Shown: positions 1 through 7,554, numbered from the stretch's first letter. The stretch: 14,797 bases of DNA from CANIGN01 sp964538275 (GCA_964538275.1 CAZIFW010000064.1:1-14797); one strand, 5' to 3'. Notes: a model not told the origin generated them from the letters alone. Numbers and translations are program-made.

Positions 1-195
1 CTCAAAATCTTCTATGAGAGCTAATAAACTAGAGGTCCAACCCGATCCAGCATGAGTACGCGCTTTTGCAGCATAGGTACCCACTAACCACTCATGAGCC
101 TCTTCACAGCACCGAGATCTGTGGTGGCTGATCTCTGAGATAGGTTGCTCCATCCAACGTTGAAAATTCTTTTCCTTTTGCAATTCCAAATTCAT
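1..195 (-). CDS. Partial CDS of unknown function overlapping the ATP-grasp/PLP gene
   Basis: This frame runs open from an ATG at 195 to the left edge of the window, giving the first 65 residues of a protein that continues outside. The start is chosen because AGAGGAG (210-204 on the minus strand) lies 8 nt before the ATG, a strong ribosome-binding site; a second in-frame ATG at 153 has a weaker site. The first 92 nt lie inside the 3' end of the upstream ATP-grasp/PLP gene in another frame, which suggests co-transcription and coupled translation. The visible part is soluble-looking, with a Cys-Cys pair at residues 29-30 (RSRCCEEAHEW) and the segment THAGSGWTSSLL; there is no signal peptide. I do not recognise a family. 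Its link to the upstream enzyme is inferred from gene order only. Confidence 0.62.
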   Translation of the reverse strand, partial: MNLELQKEKNFQRWMEQPISEISHHRSRCCEEAHEWLVGTYAAKARTHAGSGWTSSLLALIEDFE

Positions 196-2437
196 AAGAC
201 ATACTCCTCTGATAAGCACCCATATCCATAAACACAATTAAATCGCCTCGCTGCATTTCAGGAGGCAACGAAAGATCCGAACTTAAAATGTCATCTTCCA
301 TGCATATTCGGCCCAATATGCGTCCAGTGCCAAACTTTAATGGCTCTAACTCCATCGTGCGCTGATTCCACCAATAAGCCTTTTGCGCATTGATCATACG
401 CACTGGAAAATCGTTAACACTGCTATCAACAACAACATCTAACTTGTCATCATCTTCCGATCTCACATCAAGAACTCGCGTAACTAAACAAACTGAGTCT
501 TGCGTGAGCGCCTTACCTGGCTCCAGAATTAACTGGTCTACTGCGGGAAGTTTCTCCTTGATGAGTGTTCTAAGAGTTTCAAAATTTAAATCTTTAAAGT
601 CTTTAGGCAGCCATCCACCTCCGATGTCAAAAGTAGCTACACTGCGGCCTGAAATCTTTTCTAAAGTTGCAGCCTGTCCAAGTACTGAATTCAGGCAATC
701 AAACCAAAAGGGTATTCCATATCCGCTGCTTGCAAGGTGAAAATGTATGCCAATGCGAATATCAGAAGGCAGTTCCGTTAAAAGCCGGCTTACCTTTTGG
801 AATGTCTCATAATTAGAAAGATCAATGCCAAAACGAGAATCAAAAATTGCTGGGCGTACACGAATACCTAAGGTGCGAGGATAAATACGGCATTTTACGA
901 TGTACTCTAACTCTGAAACAGAATCTGCAAAGATTGCATCCACACCGTGAGCGATATGTGAGTTAAGAGGCCAAAACTTTCCAGGGCCATTGAGTATTAT
1001 ATTTTTTAACGGAAATCCGTGTGTGCGCGCCAAGCTTGCTTCATGTTGACTGATACATTCCGCATAAAAGCCATACTTCTTAGCCCATTTAAGATACGTT
1101 TTTTCAGGCGAGGTTTTAATACTAAAACCTACTTTTATTTTCATATCCTGATTACTTTTGCTTTCACACTTTTTAGCAAGGAGTGCAAAATTTTGTTCCG
1201 CGTGTTCTTCCATTAGATAAGTGCGTGGAGTGTTTTCCTTCTGAGCAAACTCTACAATTTGCAAAAGTTCAGCCGAAGGCTTCTCGGATACTTCAGACTG
1301 ATGAATAACGGGGATACCTGATGGGGGCGCAGGTAAGTTTTTTAAACGATCAAGCAACCCTTCAAAAGCTGTTGTATATTTGCCGCTGGCGCTACGCTTT
1401 CCGGCTCCAGCTGTTTTGTAATTGGTAAGTGAAAAACTTTTTCTTAAAGGAATTTCGTGCGTCACGCGCACAAATTCTTCTGTGCGAACGAATTCGCGAG
1501 GAGCTTCTCTTCCAAAAGCTCGAGCGACTAAACGTGCGGGTAAATTTACTCCTGCAAGAGTGGCTCCGTTAATCCACGCAGGGAAGCGTGGGTTTAATTC
1601 TATAAGCCAATCTTCACCATTCAAATCACGTATCATTTCGATTTCAGCACCGCCCGTCCAATTGAGCTCCCTTACTTTTGCTCTAAGCTTTTGCTCCCAA
1701 TCAGCACTTAACTTCTCTACGCGGCCACCCCAAGTTTTTCCATCTACAGAAATTTCAGTTTTTTCTAAACTAACAGCGCCAAGGAGTTCTCCGCGAAATG
1801 CAGCAAAAGCTACCGAACGCTCGTGCCCTATAATTCTTTTTTGAATAAATAAATCTCGTGTTTGCCATTTTTTCTCGATGCTCTTTCTAGCAGCACGAAG
1901 AGATTCCAAATTAACGACTCGCTCTGCTTCGTAATGTGGCCCTTTTACAAAAACATCCCAATCGTTGAACCTACAGAACTCGGCACACTCCTCTTCAGTT
2001 TTTGCAGCAATTTTTACAAATGAGGGAATATTGAAGGGCATGTTTTTTGAGAGAATCACACCCGGCTTTGCACACAAATTGAGGGCTGCGATGTTAGGTC
2101 CGAGATATTTTTCAGGACTCAGCTCAAAGGGTGCAGCATATCGTAGCTCCAGATCCAGTGTTGGAAGCCATAGAGTATTCTCATCTTGAGTTGCTATGTC
2201 GCTCACCCAAAGCTCTTCATTTACATACTTCCAAGAAGGAAGTATTCGCACTTCATCCAACTCTCGTACGTGTATGCCCAGACTACGTGTTGAGTAGTCA
2301 ATCCCTATAAGATTCAGATCTGGGAATCCTTCTCGAAGCGATTGCGCGACTCCCATTCCAGGCGAAGGACTTGCCCCACCCTGCATTCCGGAGATTTGTA
2401 CCGTTTGAGACTTAGAGGATTTCGTTCTCTTGTTCAT
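104..2437 (-). CDS. ATP-grasp ligase fused to PLP-dependent (LysA/ODC-type) decarboxylase
   Basis: A 777-residue predicted cytoplasmic bifunctional enzyme. Residues about 13-140 look like a pre-ATP-grasp fold. Residues about 145-310 are ATP-grasp: K165 in VFVKG, E265/E267, and the metal-binding ELNPR (E280, N282). Residues about 400-777 are a fold-type III PLP decarboxylase. They carry the Schiff-base lysine K441 in FSIKTSP, H567 in IHFHLAS, the phosphate-binding Gly triplet 606-608 in DIGGGW, EPGK at 639-642, the substrate-site C712 in ICMEDD, and Y742 in GAY. Known family members decarboxylate diaminopimelate, ornithine or related diamino acids, while ATP-grasp enzymes ligate a carboxylate to an amine; the substrates here cannot be read from sequence. 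The usual EPGR motif is EPGK. No good ribosome-binding site precedes the ATG. Regulatory element copy 1 points at this gene. Confidence 0.88.
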   Translation of the reverse strand: MNKRTKSSKSQTVQISGMQGGASPSPGMGVAQSLREGFPDLNLIGIDYSTRSLGIHVRELDEVRILPSWKYVNEELWVSDIATQDENTLWLPTLDLELRYAAPFELSPEKYLGPNIAALNLCAKPGVILSKNMPFNIPSFVKIAAKTEEECAEFCRFNDWDVFVKGPHYEAERVVNLESLRAARKSIEKKWQTRDLFIQKRIIGHERSVAFAAFRGELLGAVSLEKTEISVDGKTWGGRVEKLSADWEQKLRAKVRELNWTGGAEIEMIRDLNGEDWLIELNPRFPAWINGATLAGVNLPARLVARAFGREAPREFVRTEEFVRVTHEIPLRKSFSLTNYKTAGAGKRSASGKYTTAFEGLLDRLKNLPAPPSGIPVIHQSEVSEKPSAELLQIVEFAQKENTPRTYLMEEHAEQNFALLAKKCESKSNQDMKIKVGFSIKTSPEKTYLKWAKKYGFYAECISQHEASLARTHGFPLKNIILNGPGKFWPLNSHIAHGVDAIFADSVSELEYIVKCRIYPRTLGIRVRPAIFDSRFGIDLSNYETFQKVSRLLTELPSDIRIGIHFHLASSGYGIPFWFDCLNSVLGQAATLEKISGRSVATFDIGGGWLPKDFKDLNFETLRTLIKEKLPAVDQLILEPGKALTQDSVCLVTRVLDVRSEDDDKLDVVVDSSVNDFPVRMINAQKAYWWNQRTMELEPLKFGTGRILGRICMEDDILSSDLSLPPEMQRGDLIVFMDMGAYQRSMSYEFGIAKGKEFSTLDGATYLRDQPPQISVL

Positions 2438-2467
2438 GTTTTAAAAGATACGCACTTCCAGCAAAAG

Positions 2468-2515
2468 AAGCGAAAAGTCTATTCTGGCTTAAAATGTTGT
2501 GATTTGTTGTAATTA
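2468..2515 (-). promoter_or_regulatory. Regulatory element, copy 1 (toward ATP-grasp/PLP gene)
   Basis: On the plus strand two TGTTGT boxes start at 2495 and 2505, exactly 10 bp apart; read toward the minus-strand gene they are ACAACA boxes. After a 9-bp spacer comes AGAATAGACTTTTCGCTT, ending 30 bp before the start codon at 2437. This copy matches copy 3 at 40 of 48 positions and copy 2 at 33 of 48, with most differences in the spacer. It looks like paired activator sites next to a promoter core. It also lies 86 bp upstream of the divergent gene at 2602, so an effect on that gene is possible. Confidence 0.7.
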
Positions 2516-2601
2516 AAGTTGGGAGCAAAAAGTGCAAAACTCGTCCTTTATAATTCTGTCACAAGTTGCAGAAATTGCCTCCTACGAATAAACCTCATTC
2601 T

Positions 2602-3162
2602 ATGAGGATGGGGATATTTCTTTTTTGTTTTTTATTTATATTGCTTCAGATTGATGCAGACACCGTCAAAGTTTCAGCGACTTATTCAGTGCCTGTCATT
2701 AAACGACAATTCAATGAATCGGAGAATCCAACTTACAAAACCTCTGCCGAACTAGAAGATAAAGTGTGTGATTTGGAAGCTCCGGAATATATCCGCTACT
2801 TGCTTCCTTCATCTCTTGCAGGAGAGTCACTTCCCATACTTTTAAAAAAAACAATCATTGAAGGTAAGTATCATTATTACACTGGGAAAAACGTGAGTGA
2901 GGCAAAGTGTGTGTTCTCACCAGAAGACACAAGCAAGACTGGTATCTGCTTTATCACCTATGATAAATTAGATGTCGACCTAGCCCAAACTCTCGATATG
3001 GCTCAAAAGGAGTTTTCAATCGAAGGAGCAGAGAGCATATCAAACAGAATGCGAGCATCTATGCTATTTGCATCTTCAGAACCCGCAGGTTTTCTTCACT
3101 TTCAGTATGACTGCACTAGCGCTGAAGAGGATAAAGAGGCCCGTGAGGATATATCGAAATAG
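2602..3162 (+). CDS. Small secreted protein, paralogue of the 7075-7554 product
   Basis: The ATG at 2602 gives 186 residues starting with a clear signal peptide (MRMGIFLFCFLFILLQIDADT), so the mature protein is exported to the periplasm or beyond. An in-frame TTG at 2566 would add 12 residues before the signal peptide and was not preferred; neither start has a good ribosome-binding site. The mature part aligns end to end with the protein at 7075: YSVPV versus YNVPV, LPSSLAGE versus LPLELTGE, two similarly placed cysteines, an ITYDKL/LIYTKEKL segment, an ES....R...A..F pattern, and the identical string SEPAG near the C terminus. No known family is recognised. The last 47 nt overlap the 3' end of the convergent gene on the minus strand. 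It may share control with the ATP-grasp/PLP gene through the element between them. Confidence 0.75.
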   Translation: MRMGIFLFCFLFILLQIDADTVKVSATYSVPVIKRQFNESENPTYKTSAELEDKVCDLEAPEYIRYLLPSSLAGESLPILLKKTIIEGKYHYYTGKNVSEAKCVFSPEDTSKTGICFITYDKLDVDLAQTLDMAQKEFSIEGAESISNRMRASMLFASSEPAGFLHFQYDCTSAEEDKEAREDISK

Positions 3163-3715
3163 CTGTTTTTTTACTGGGAGCTTCGGGACCCATATTAAGA
3201 AGCTTCATTTCATCGATTTTTGAAATCAGTCCGTGAAGAGTTTCGTAAACAGATTCCTCTGCAAGCTCACTAAGTTTTGCAGACTCTAACTTTTTAATTT
3301 CCTTTTCACTTATAGCAAGCGCCAAAGCAAGAGGACAAAGCACGACTCTTTGAACTTTAGTAAAAGTGGGATCTTTTTTCTGTATAAGCAAAAAGTATTT
3401 AGGGACGGATTGAGCAATTTCATCTTCGATGTATTTGGAGAGAGCTTTTTCCTTCTCTGGAATAACTTGCTCTTCATTATACAAGAGAAGGTCCACTCGG
3501 TAGTCCTTAGCCTCTGAGAATGAAAGTGAATCAAATGAAGTATGCTCTAGGATGGCAGTCACTGGAAGATAACGAGCACCTGTGATTTTGTGATTTGCCT
3601 TGTAATATCCTGCTTTAACCTTTAGCGAAGCAAGTTCATCTATCCACTCACTCGTATCAGGAAGCGCATTTAAGATGCCCAATGAACTCATGTATAAAAA
3701 AATTGCCAAAATCAT
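3116..3715 (-). CDS. Small exported protein of unknown function downstream of kmo
   Basis: A 199-residue product with an N-terminal hydrophobic stretch (MILAIFLYMSSLGILNALPDT) that fits a signal peptide. The ATG at 3715 is preceded by AGGGG a few bases upstream; a second ATG at 3690 would shorten the signal sequence. The rest is hydrophilic and helix-rich, with Lys/Glu-rich segments around residues 85-110 and 135-170, and a Pro-rich tail (YPHGPLYPLQR). It contains a single cysteine (VVLCPLA). It begins 71 bp after the kmo stop codon on the same strand, so it may be the second gene of a kmo transcription unit, although the gap holds a short inverted repeat. Its 3' end overlaps the convergent secreted-protein gene by 47 nt. 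I do not recognise the family, and it does not clearly resemble the SEPAG paralogues. Confidence 0.68.
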   Translation of the reverse strand: MILAIFLYMSSLGILNALPDTSEWIDELASLKVKAGYYKANHKITGARYLPVTAILEHTSFDSLSFSEAKDYRVDLLLYNEEQVIPEKEKALSKYIEDEIAQSVPKYFLLIQKKDPTFTKVQRVVLCPLALALAISEKEIKKLESAKLSELAEESVYETLHGLISKIDEMKLLNMGPEAPSKKTAISIYPHGPLYPLQR

Positions 3716-3732
3716 AGGCCCCTAACATATTG

Positions 3733-3751
3733 TGCAATGCGTCTAATTGCA
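3733..3751. repeat. Short inverted repeat in the kmo / secreted-protein gap
   Basis: TGCAAT and ATTGCA form a perfect 6-bp inverted repeat around a 7-bp centre, located 18 bp upstream of the start codon at 3715 and 36 bp beyond the kmo stop. It could be an operator or a small hairpin in the kmo transcript. No T-run follows on the minus strand, so it is not a standard intrinsic terminator. It may be chance in AT-rich DNA. Confidence 0.25.
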
Positions 3752-3786
3752 AGCCTTTTAGCACCCTACCCCCGCTCCGACTGGAT

Positions 3787-5151
3787 TCAGCAACTTAGTT
3801 TTAACTCTTGCCTATAATCAGCCATTAAACGTTTAACTGTTTCCATTTTAAGATCATTCACATTTGATAATCCCTGCGAAAGTTTACTGAGCATCTTAGT
3901 CTGAATTTGCCCCGCCATAAGAGCATGTCGATAGGGCTGCCTGGAAAAGCTCACGAGGTTATAGCGAGGAATATAATCTCTTGGAAAGAACTCAACTAAT
4001 TTTTTTTCAATTTCTTTTTCTAGCATGAATTTCGATTGTCCAACTTTCGTTCGTATCTCAACAAAATTTTCTAAGGCCATTTGTGAAATTGCATCACAGT
4101 CGGGTTTGCGTTTAGTTGAAAAACTTTCAAAAGCATTTTCTAAATCACGATGACGATCAATTTCCTCACTGAGCAATACACAATCTTCAAAGCTACAATT
4201 TAATCCCTGCCCATAAAACGGCACAATTGCGTGAGCAGCATCTCCAATCAGCAAGGCTTGCCCTCTAGCATTCCATCTATCTACTTTAACGGTAATCATT
4301 TTACCTACAGGACTTTTTATAAAGTTATCCTCTAAATTTGAGATGAGTTGAGTCGCATCTGGAAAATATTTTTGAAAGAACTTACGTAAATATTGTGTAT
4401 TACTTTCATGACTTAACGACCTGAAGCTTTCCTTGCCCTCAAAAGGCAAAAAAAGCGTGCAAGAAAAAGAAGCGTCAAAATTGGGTTGGGCAATGAGCAT
4501 GAATTTATTGCGTGGCCATATATGCAACGCCTGACTTTGCATTTGAAATGTTCCATCTTGATTTGCTGGAATACACAACTCTTTGTATCCATAATCCAAA
4601 AGCGAATTCTCAACACGAATTCCTTTTTGCTTTCTCATTGATTCACGTAACGCGCTTGCCGAGCCGTCGCTACCAATGATGCATTCAGCTTCAAGTACCT
4701 CTTCTTCACCTGTTATTTCATTACTCAGATACATAAGCTTTTTTTTAAAATCGTAGGACTCAAGCTTTTTAGAAAAATGTATATTACAAAGACCTTCTTT
4801 TTCTACCGCATCCAGTAACGCGCAATTGAGTTCGGCTCTTGAAATAGAATGAAGACACTCATTGCTTTTTTTACCATAGGGCTGAAAGGAACTTTCATTG
4901 TTCAAATCATGTATCATGCGCCCTAATAATGGAGTTGCACGCTTAAGAATTTTATCTTCTATACCAAGCGTTGAAAGAGCAAAAATACCCCGATGCGAGA
5001 GCGTGATATTAATGGATCGCCCTGCCTGTAACTTGTTTTTACGCATATCAGGGCGTCTTTCAAAAATCTCAACTCGGTAACCACGCGAAGAGAGCTTTAA
5101 AGCTAAAAGCAGCCCTACTGGGCCGGCTCCTATAATTGAAATTTTCTTCAT
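3787..5151 (-). CDS. kmo: Kynurenine 3-monooxygenase (FAD-dependent)
   Basis: A 454-residue flavoprotein monooxygenase that hydroxylates L-kynurenine to 3-hydroxykynurenine using NADPH and O2 in tryptophan degradation. The dinucleotide-binding GAGPVG is at residues 8-13 and the FAD motif IGDAAHAIVPFYGQGLN at 302-318. KMO-specific signatures are present: GRSINITLSHRG (44-55), GRMIH (77-81, with R78 matching the substrate-binding Arg), PYG (Y92), N318, and FPRDYIPRYNLVSFSRQPY near the C terminus (Tyr near 407). The length is normal for the family, and the C terminus lacks the strongly hydrophobic tail that anchors the eukaryotic enzyme to mitochondria. The ATG at 5151 has no clear ribosome-binding site. 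No kynA, kynU or other pathway gene is visible. Regulatory element copy 2 points at this gene and is shared with the divergent regulator. Confidence 0.95.
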   Translation of the reverse strand: MKKISIIGAGPVGLLLALKLSSRGYRVEIFERRPDMRKNKLQAGRSINITLSHRGIFALSTLGIEDKILKRATPLLGRMIHDLNNESSFQPYGKKSNECLHSISRAELNCALLDAVEKEGLCNIHFSKKLESYDFKKKLMYLSNEITGEEEVLEAECIIGSDGSASALRESMRKQKGIRVENSLLDYGYKELCIPANQDGTFQMQSQALHIWPRNKFMLIAQPNFDASFSCTLFLPFEGKESFRSLSHESNTQYLRKFFQKYFPDATQLISNLEDNFIKSPVGKMITVKVDRWNARGQALLIGDAAHAIVPFYGQGLNCSFEDCVLLSEEIDRHRDLENAFESFSTKRKPDCDAISQMALENFVEIRTKVGQSKFMLEKEIEKKLVEFFPRDYIPRYNLVSFSRQPYRHALMAGQIQTKMLSKLSQGLSNVNDLKMETVKRLMADYRQELKLSC

Positions 5152-5180
5152 AAATACAATTTAAGGAAAGAAGTTCTAAG

Positions 5181-5228
5181 AGGCCAAAAGCCTTTTCTTC
5201 TCTTTTTTGTTGTAATTTGTTGTGATAA
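5181..5228 (-). promoter_or_regulatory. Regulatory element, copy 2 (kmo / regulator divergent region)
   Basis: Two TGTTGT boxes on the plus strand start at 5208 and 5218 (10 bp apart). Read toward kmo, they are followed by a 9-bp spacer and AGAAAAGGCTTTTGGCCT, ending 29 bp before the kmo ATG. The spacing from box to CTTTT block is identical to copies 1 and 3, although this is the most diverged copy (33 of 48 matches to copy 1). The distal box ends 29 bp before the start codon of the divergent regulator gene, so binding here could also control the regulator itself. Confidence 0.65.
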
Positions 5229-5252
5229 ATTGCGCATCTAAGGGGAGGCAAA

Positions 5253-7085
5253 ATGTCGAATGCAGCACAGCAGTTCTATTGCGGCAATCATGCAGCCGTT
5301 CTGAAAATTTTAGGCAAGGCTCCGCTTTTTAAAAGTAAGCATTCATCGGACTGGCCGTATCAAATTGGTTCGCTGGTGTTTACGGGAGAGCTTCTAGAAG
5401 CCATCACCCTCTACCAACTCGCTCTTCAACAAAAAAACTCAGACAGAAGCGAATTCACAGAGGCACGATTTTTTATTGGAATAGGCCTCGTAAGAACATC
5501 TCGCTATGTCGAAGCTTCTAAATATTTTGCCCTTAGTCTGAATGAATATCGAAAACTAAGAAAGAAAAATAAAAATTCTTGGAAAGAAGCGTTCTTCGCT
5601 TATCAAGGCGCCGCTTTTTATAGATTCTTCCATGGGCGATTCAAAGTCTCTAGAAAAATGGCAGAAAAAGCCTATCAAGCTGCGTTTGAAGGAAACTATC
5701 TTTTCGGCCAAGCTTTTGCCTCTGAACTGATTGGACACTGCAACTGCCAACTTGGCGAAGTACACAAAGGCATTAAAGAACTCGAACGCGCTATTGAGTT
5801 TGCCACCGAACTTGGCAATGGTGGCCTCAGTAGCGCTTTTCAAATTGCTCGCGAAAAGTTTAAGGCACAATACGGTGTAGATTTAAAAAACACAGAAAAA
5901 CATCTCTACAAAGCGCTAAGAACTTTAAAACCAGAAGACACTTATTCAAAAGCTGAATTGTATCTTGAACTTTCAAGACAACTGATTCTTAGAGGCAAGG
6001 TTTCAAAAGCTAAAGAACTTCTCGATGATAATGCCGAAAGTATTTATAAACATCAAAACAGAAGACAATCAGCAGTCTTCAACCTACGATATTCTTACAT
6101 TTTGTACCTTCAAGGGGAAAGCAAAGCTGCCCTCACACTCCTTAGAAGCTGCAAAGGAAATCTTGTAAAAAAGATAGATCGTTTTTACCTTAATCAATTA
6201 GAGGGACTTGAAAATAAAATCACCTCAGAACTCAACAACAAACATACTCCAACAAGCTCTAAAGATAAGTTTATAAACTTTTTAGATGAGCGCATATACA
6301 GTCGATCAAACAAATCTCATTCCATGGAGATTAAGACCAAAGAAGATAGCATTGGTGACTTCATTGATGCAGCTCTTAATCAAAGTATAGATATTGTTGA
6401 TTTAGAAAAGTCTGGGTTGTTTGGCCTTACACCGCTTCTATTAAAACAAAAAATCAGTAGTTCATTTATCTTACTTGGCCCATTGCGCGGGCAAATGATT
6501 GCTTACTCTAAAGGAGATTTAAACTGGATACCTGAAGGCATCACTCAACCCATGGTTAAAATCCTCACTCTTCTTGAAGGAGGCAGCACTATTAGTAAAG
6601 AAAATATTGTTAAGCAAATATGGGGCTATGAATATCGTCCTGATAGGCACGACAATCTACTGCAAGCTACTATTGCCAAATTAAGAAAAAATCTTGGCTC
6701 CTTTTACAATTGGATTGAATGGGGATCCGGTGGCTACTCGCTAAATGCTGAAGTAAAAATTCTCTACAACTCTCTCAACTCTGTCAGCGACAGTAAAAAT
6801 ATATTTGAAGTTCAAAGCAATACCTCGATTAAAGAAGATAAAGACAAACACTTTAACGCGCCTGTAATTAACTCAAGTGATTTAAATCACAGGCAAATTA
6901 AACTTATTAAGCTCCTGAAAGATGGCTCTTTTATAGGAGTCACTGATTACGCAAAACAATTTAAGACATGCAAGATGACGGCCTGCCGCGATTTGACTTT
7001 ATTACTGAAGAGAAATATTTTGCAAAAGAGTGGTCGTGCACGAGCGACTCAGTATTATTTGAGGGGTAGTGAAAATGAAATTTAA
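5253..7085 (+). CDS. TPR-repeat transcriptional regulator with OmpR-type winged helix and second HTH
   Basis: A 610-residue cytoplasmic protein with no signal peptide or membrane segment. Residues about 1-330 are a helical-repeat (TPR-like) array, for example LVFTGELLEAITLYQLAL, LVRTSRYVEASKYFALSL and LILRGKVSKAKELL. Residues about 425-497 are an OmpR/Trans_reg_C winged helix: ENIVKQIWGYEY, the recognition-helix region LLQATIAKLRKNLG, and the wing GSGGYSLN. Residues about 540-606 look like a second, Fic/DeoR-like HTH (NHRQIKLIKLL ... TACRDLTLLLKRNILQKSGRARATQYYL). There is no receiver domain, so it is not a standard response regulator; the TPR array may sense a protein or peptide. The ATG follows AGGGGAGG by 4 nt. 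The gene end overlaps the next gene by 11 nt. It is the best local candidate to bind the three direct-repeat elements, one of which lies just upstream of it (inference). Confidence 0.85.
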   Translation: MSNAAQQFYCGNHAAVLKILGKAPLFKSKHSSDWPYQIGSLVFTGELLEAITLYQLALQQKNSDRSEFTEARFFIGIGLVRTSRYVEASKYFALSLNEYRKLRKKNKNSWKEAFFAYQGAAFYRFFHGRFKVSRKMAEKAYQAAFEGNYLFGQAFASELIGHCNCQLGEVHKGIKELERAIEFATELGNGGLSSAFQIAREKFKAQYGVDLKNTEKHLYKALRTLKPEDTYSKAELYLELSRQLILRGKVSKAKELLDDNAESIYKHQNRRQSAVFNLRYSYILYLQGESKAALTLLRSCKGNLVKKIDRFYLNQLEGLENKITSELNNKHTPTSSKDKFINFLDERIYSRSNKSHSMEIKTKEDSIGDFIDAALNQSIDIVDLEKSGLFGLTPLLLKQKISSSFILLGPLRGQMIAYSKGDLNWIPEGITQPMVKILTLLEGGSTISKENIVKQIWGYEYRPDRHDNLLQATIAKLRKNLGSFYNWIEWGSGGYSLNAEVKILYNSLNSVSDSKNIFEVQSNTSIKEDKDKHFNAPVINSSDLNHRQIKLIKLLKDGSFIGVTDYAKQFKTCKMTACRDLTLLLKRNILQKSGRARATQYYLRGSENEI

Positions 7086-7554
7086 ATATATCTTAGGAAT
7101 TCAACTTAGTATTTTTTCTGCTTACATAGGACAAGCCGATTCAAAAGCAGAAGGAAATTATAATGTTCCTGTAAAAGAGGAAAGCCTCACGAACTCTTCA
7201 AATTACGACACCGAATACAAGTTTCATGAAAACAATAACGGTGATATCACTCGCTTTAAATACGACTTACCCTTAGAACTTACTGGCGAAGAAAATAAAA
7301 TTGACCTTTCATATACTGGAGACGCAGAATTTCCTTGGTCGGGTGACGCAGCAAAGGGTGACTGCTCAGATGCTGACGGCACCTTTAAATGCAATTTAAT
7401 TTACACAAAAGAAAAACTCACACTCGATCCTGTAAAAACCGAAGAGGTTATTCGTAGAAACTTCGCTGGCAATGAATCTGAAATACAAAGACGATTACAA
7501 GTTGCAGAAATTTTCAGATCCGAGCCTGCAGGTATTACAAGTTTTTATCGATAA
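7075..7554 (+). CDS. Small secreted protein, paralogue of the 2602-3162 product
   Basis: The ATG at 7075 gives 159 residues. It is preferred to an in-frame GTG at 7069 because GAGGGG at 7061-7066 then sits 8 nt away. The N terminus (MKFKYILGIQLSIFSAYIGQADS) is a probable signal peptide. The mature protein is acidic and shares the order of motifs seen in the 2602 product: YNVPV, YDLPLELTGE, two cysteines (DCSDADGTFKC), LIYTKEKL, ESEIQRRLQVAEIF and SEPAG. Identity is low but colinear, so I read them as diverged paralogues of an undescribed secreted family. It overlaps the regulator gene by 11 nt, which implies co-transcription and possibly a functional link such as a signal or partner of the TPR domain; that link is inference. 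Confidence 0.75.
   Translation: MKFKYILGIQLSIFSAYIGQADSKAEGNYNVPVKEESLTNSSNYDTEYKFHENNNGDITRFKYDLPLELTGEENKIDLSYTGDAEFPWSGDAAKGDCSDADGTFKCNLIYTKEKLTLDPVKTEEVIRRNFAGNESEIQRRLQVAEIFRSEPAGITSFYR

Noticed and set aside
390..740. Plus-strand open frame of 116 codons
   Set aside because: It lies wholly antisense inside the PLP-decarboxylase domain; its translation is low-complexity Ser/Thr-rich and has no ribosome-binding site. The same applies to 1019-1216, 1422-1844 and 1965-2189.
2566..2601. TTG start extending the 2602 gene by 12 residues
   Set aside because: No ribosome-binding site, and the added residues (Pro-rich) would precede a standard signal peptide that begins with ATG at 2602.
5178..5196. 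Hairpin AAGAGGC/GCCTTTT followed by a T-rich stretch, resembling a plus-strand terminator
   Set aside because: No plus-strand gene ends upstream of it, the stem has a wobble pair, and it overlaps regulatory element copy 2, which explains the conserved bases better.
5556..5870. Minus-strand open frame of 104 codons
   Set aside because: Antisense shadow of the TPR array; the plus-strand protein has clear domain structure and a strong start site.
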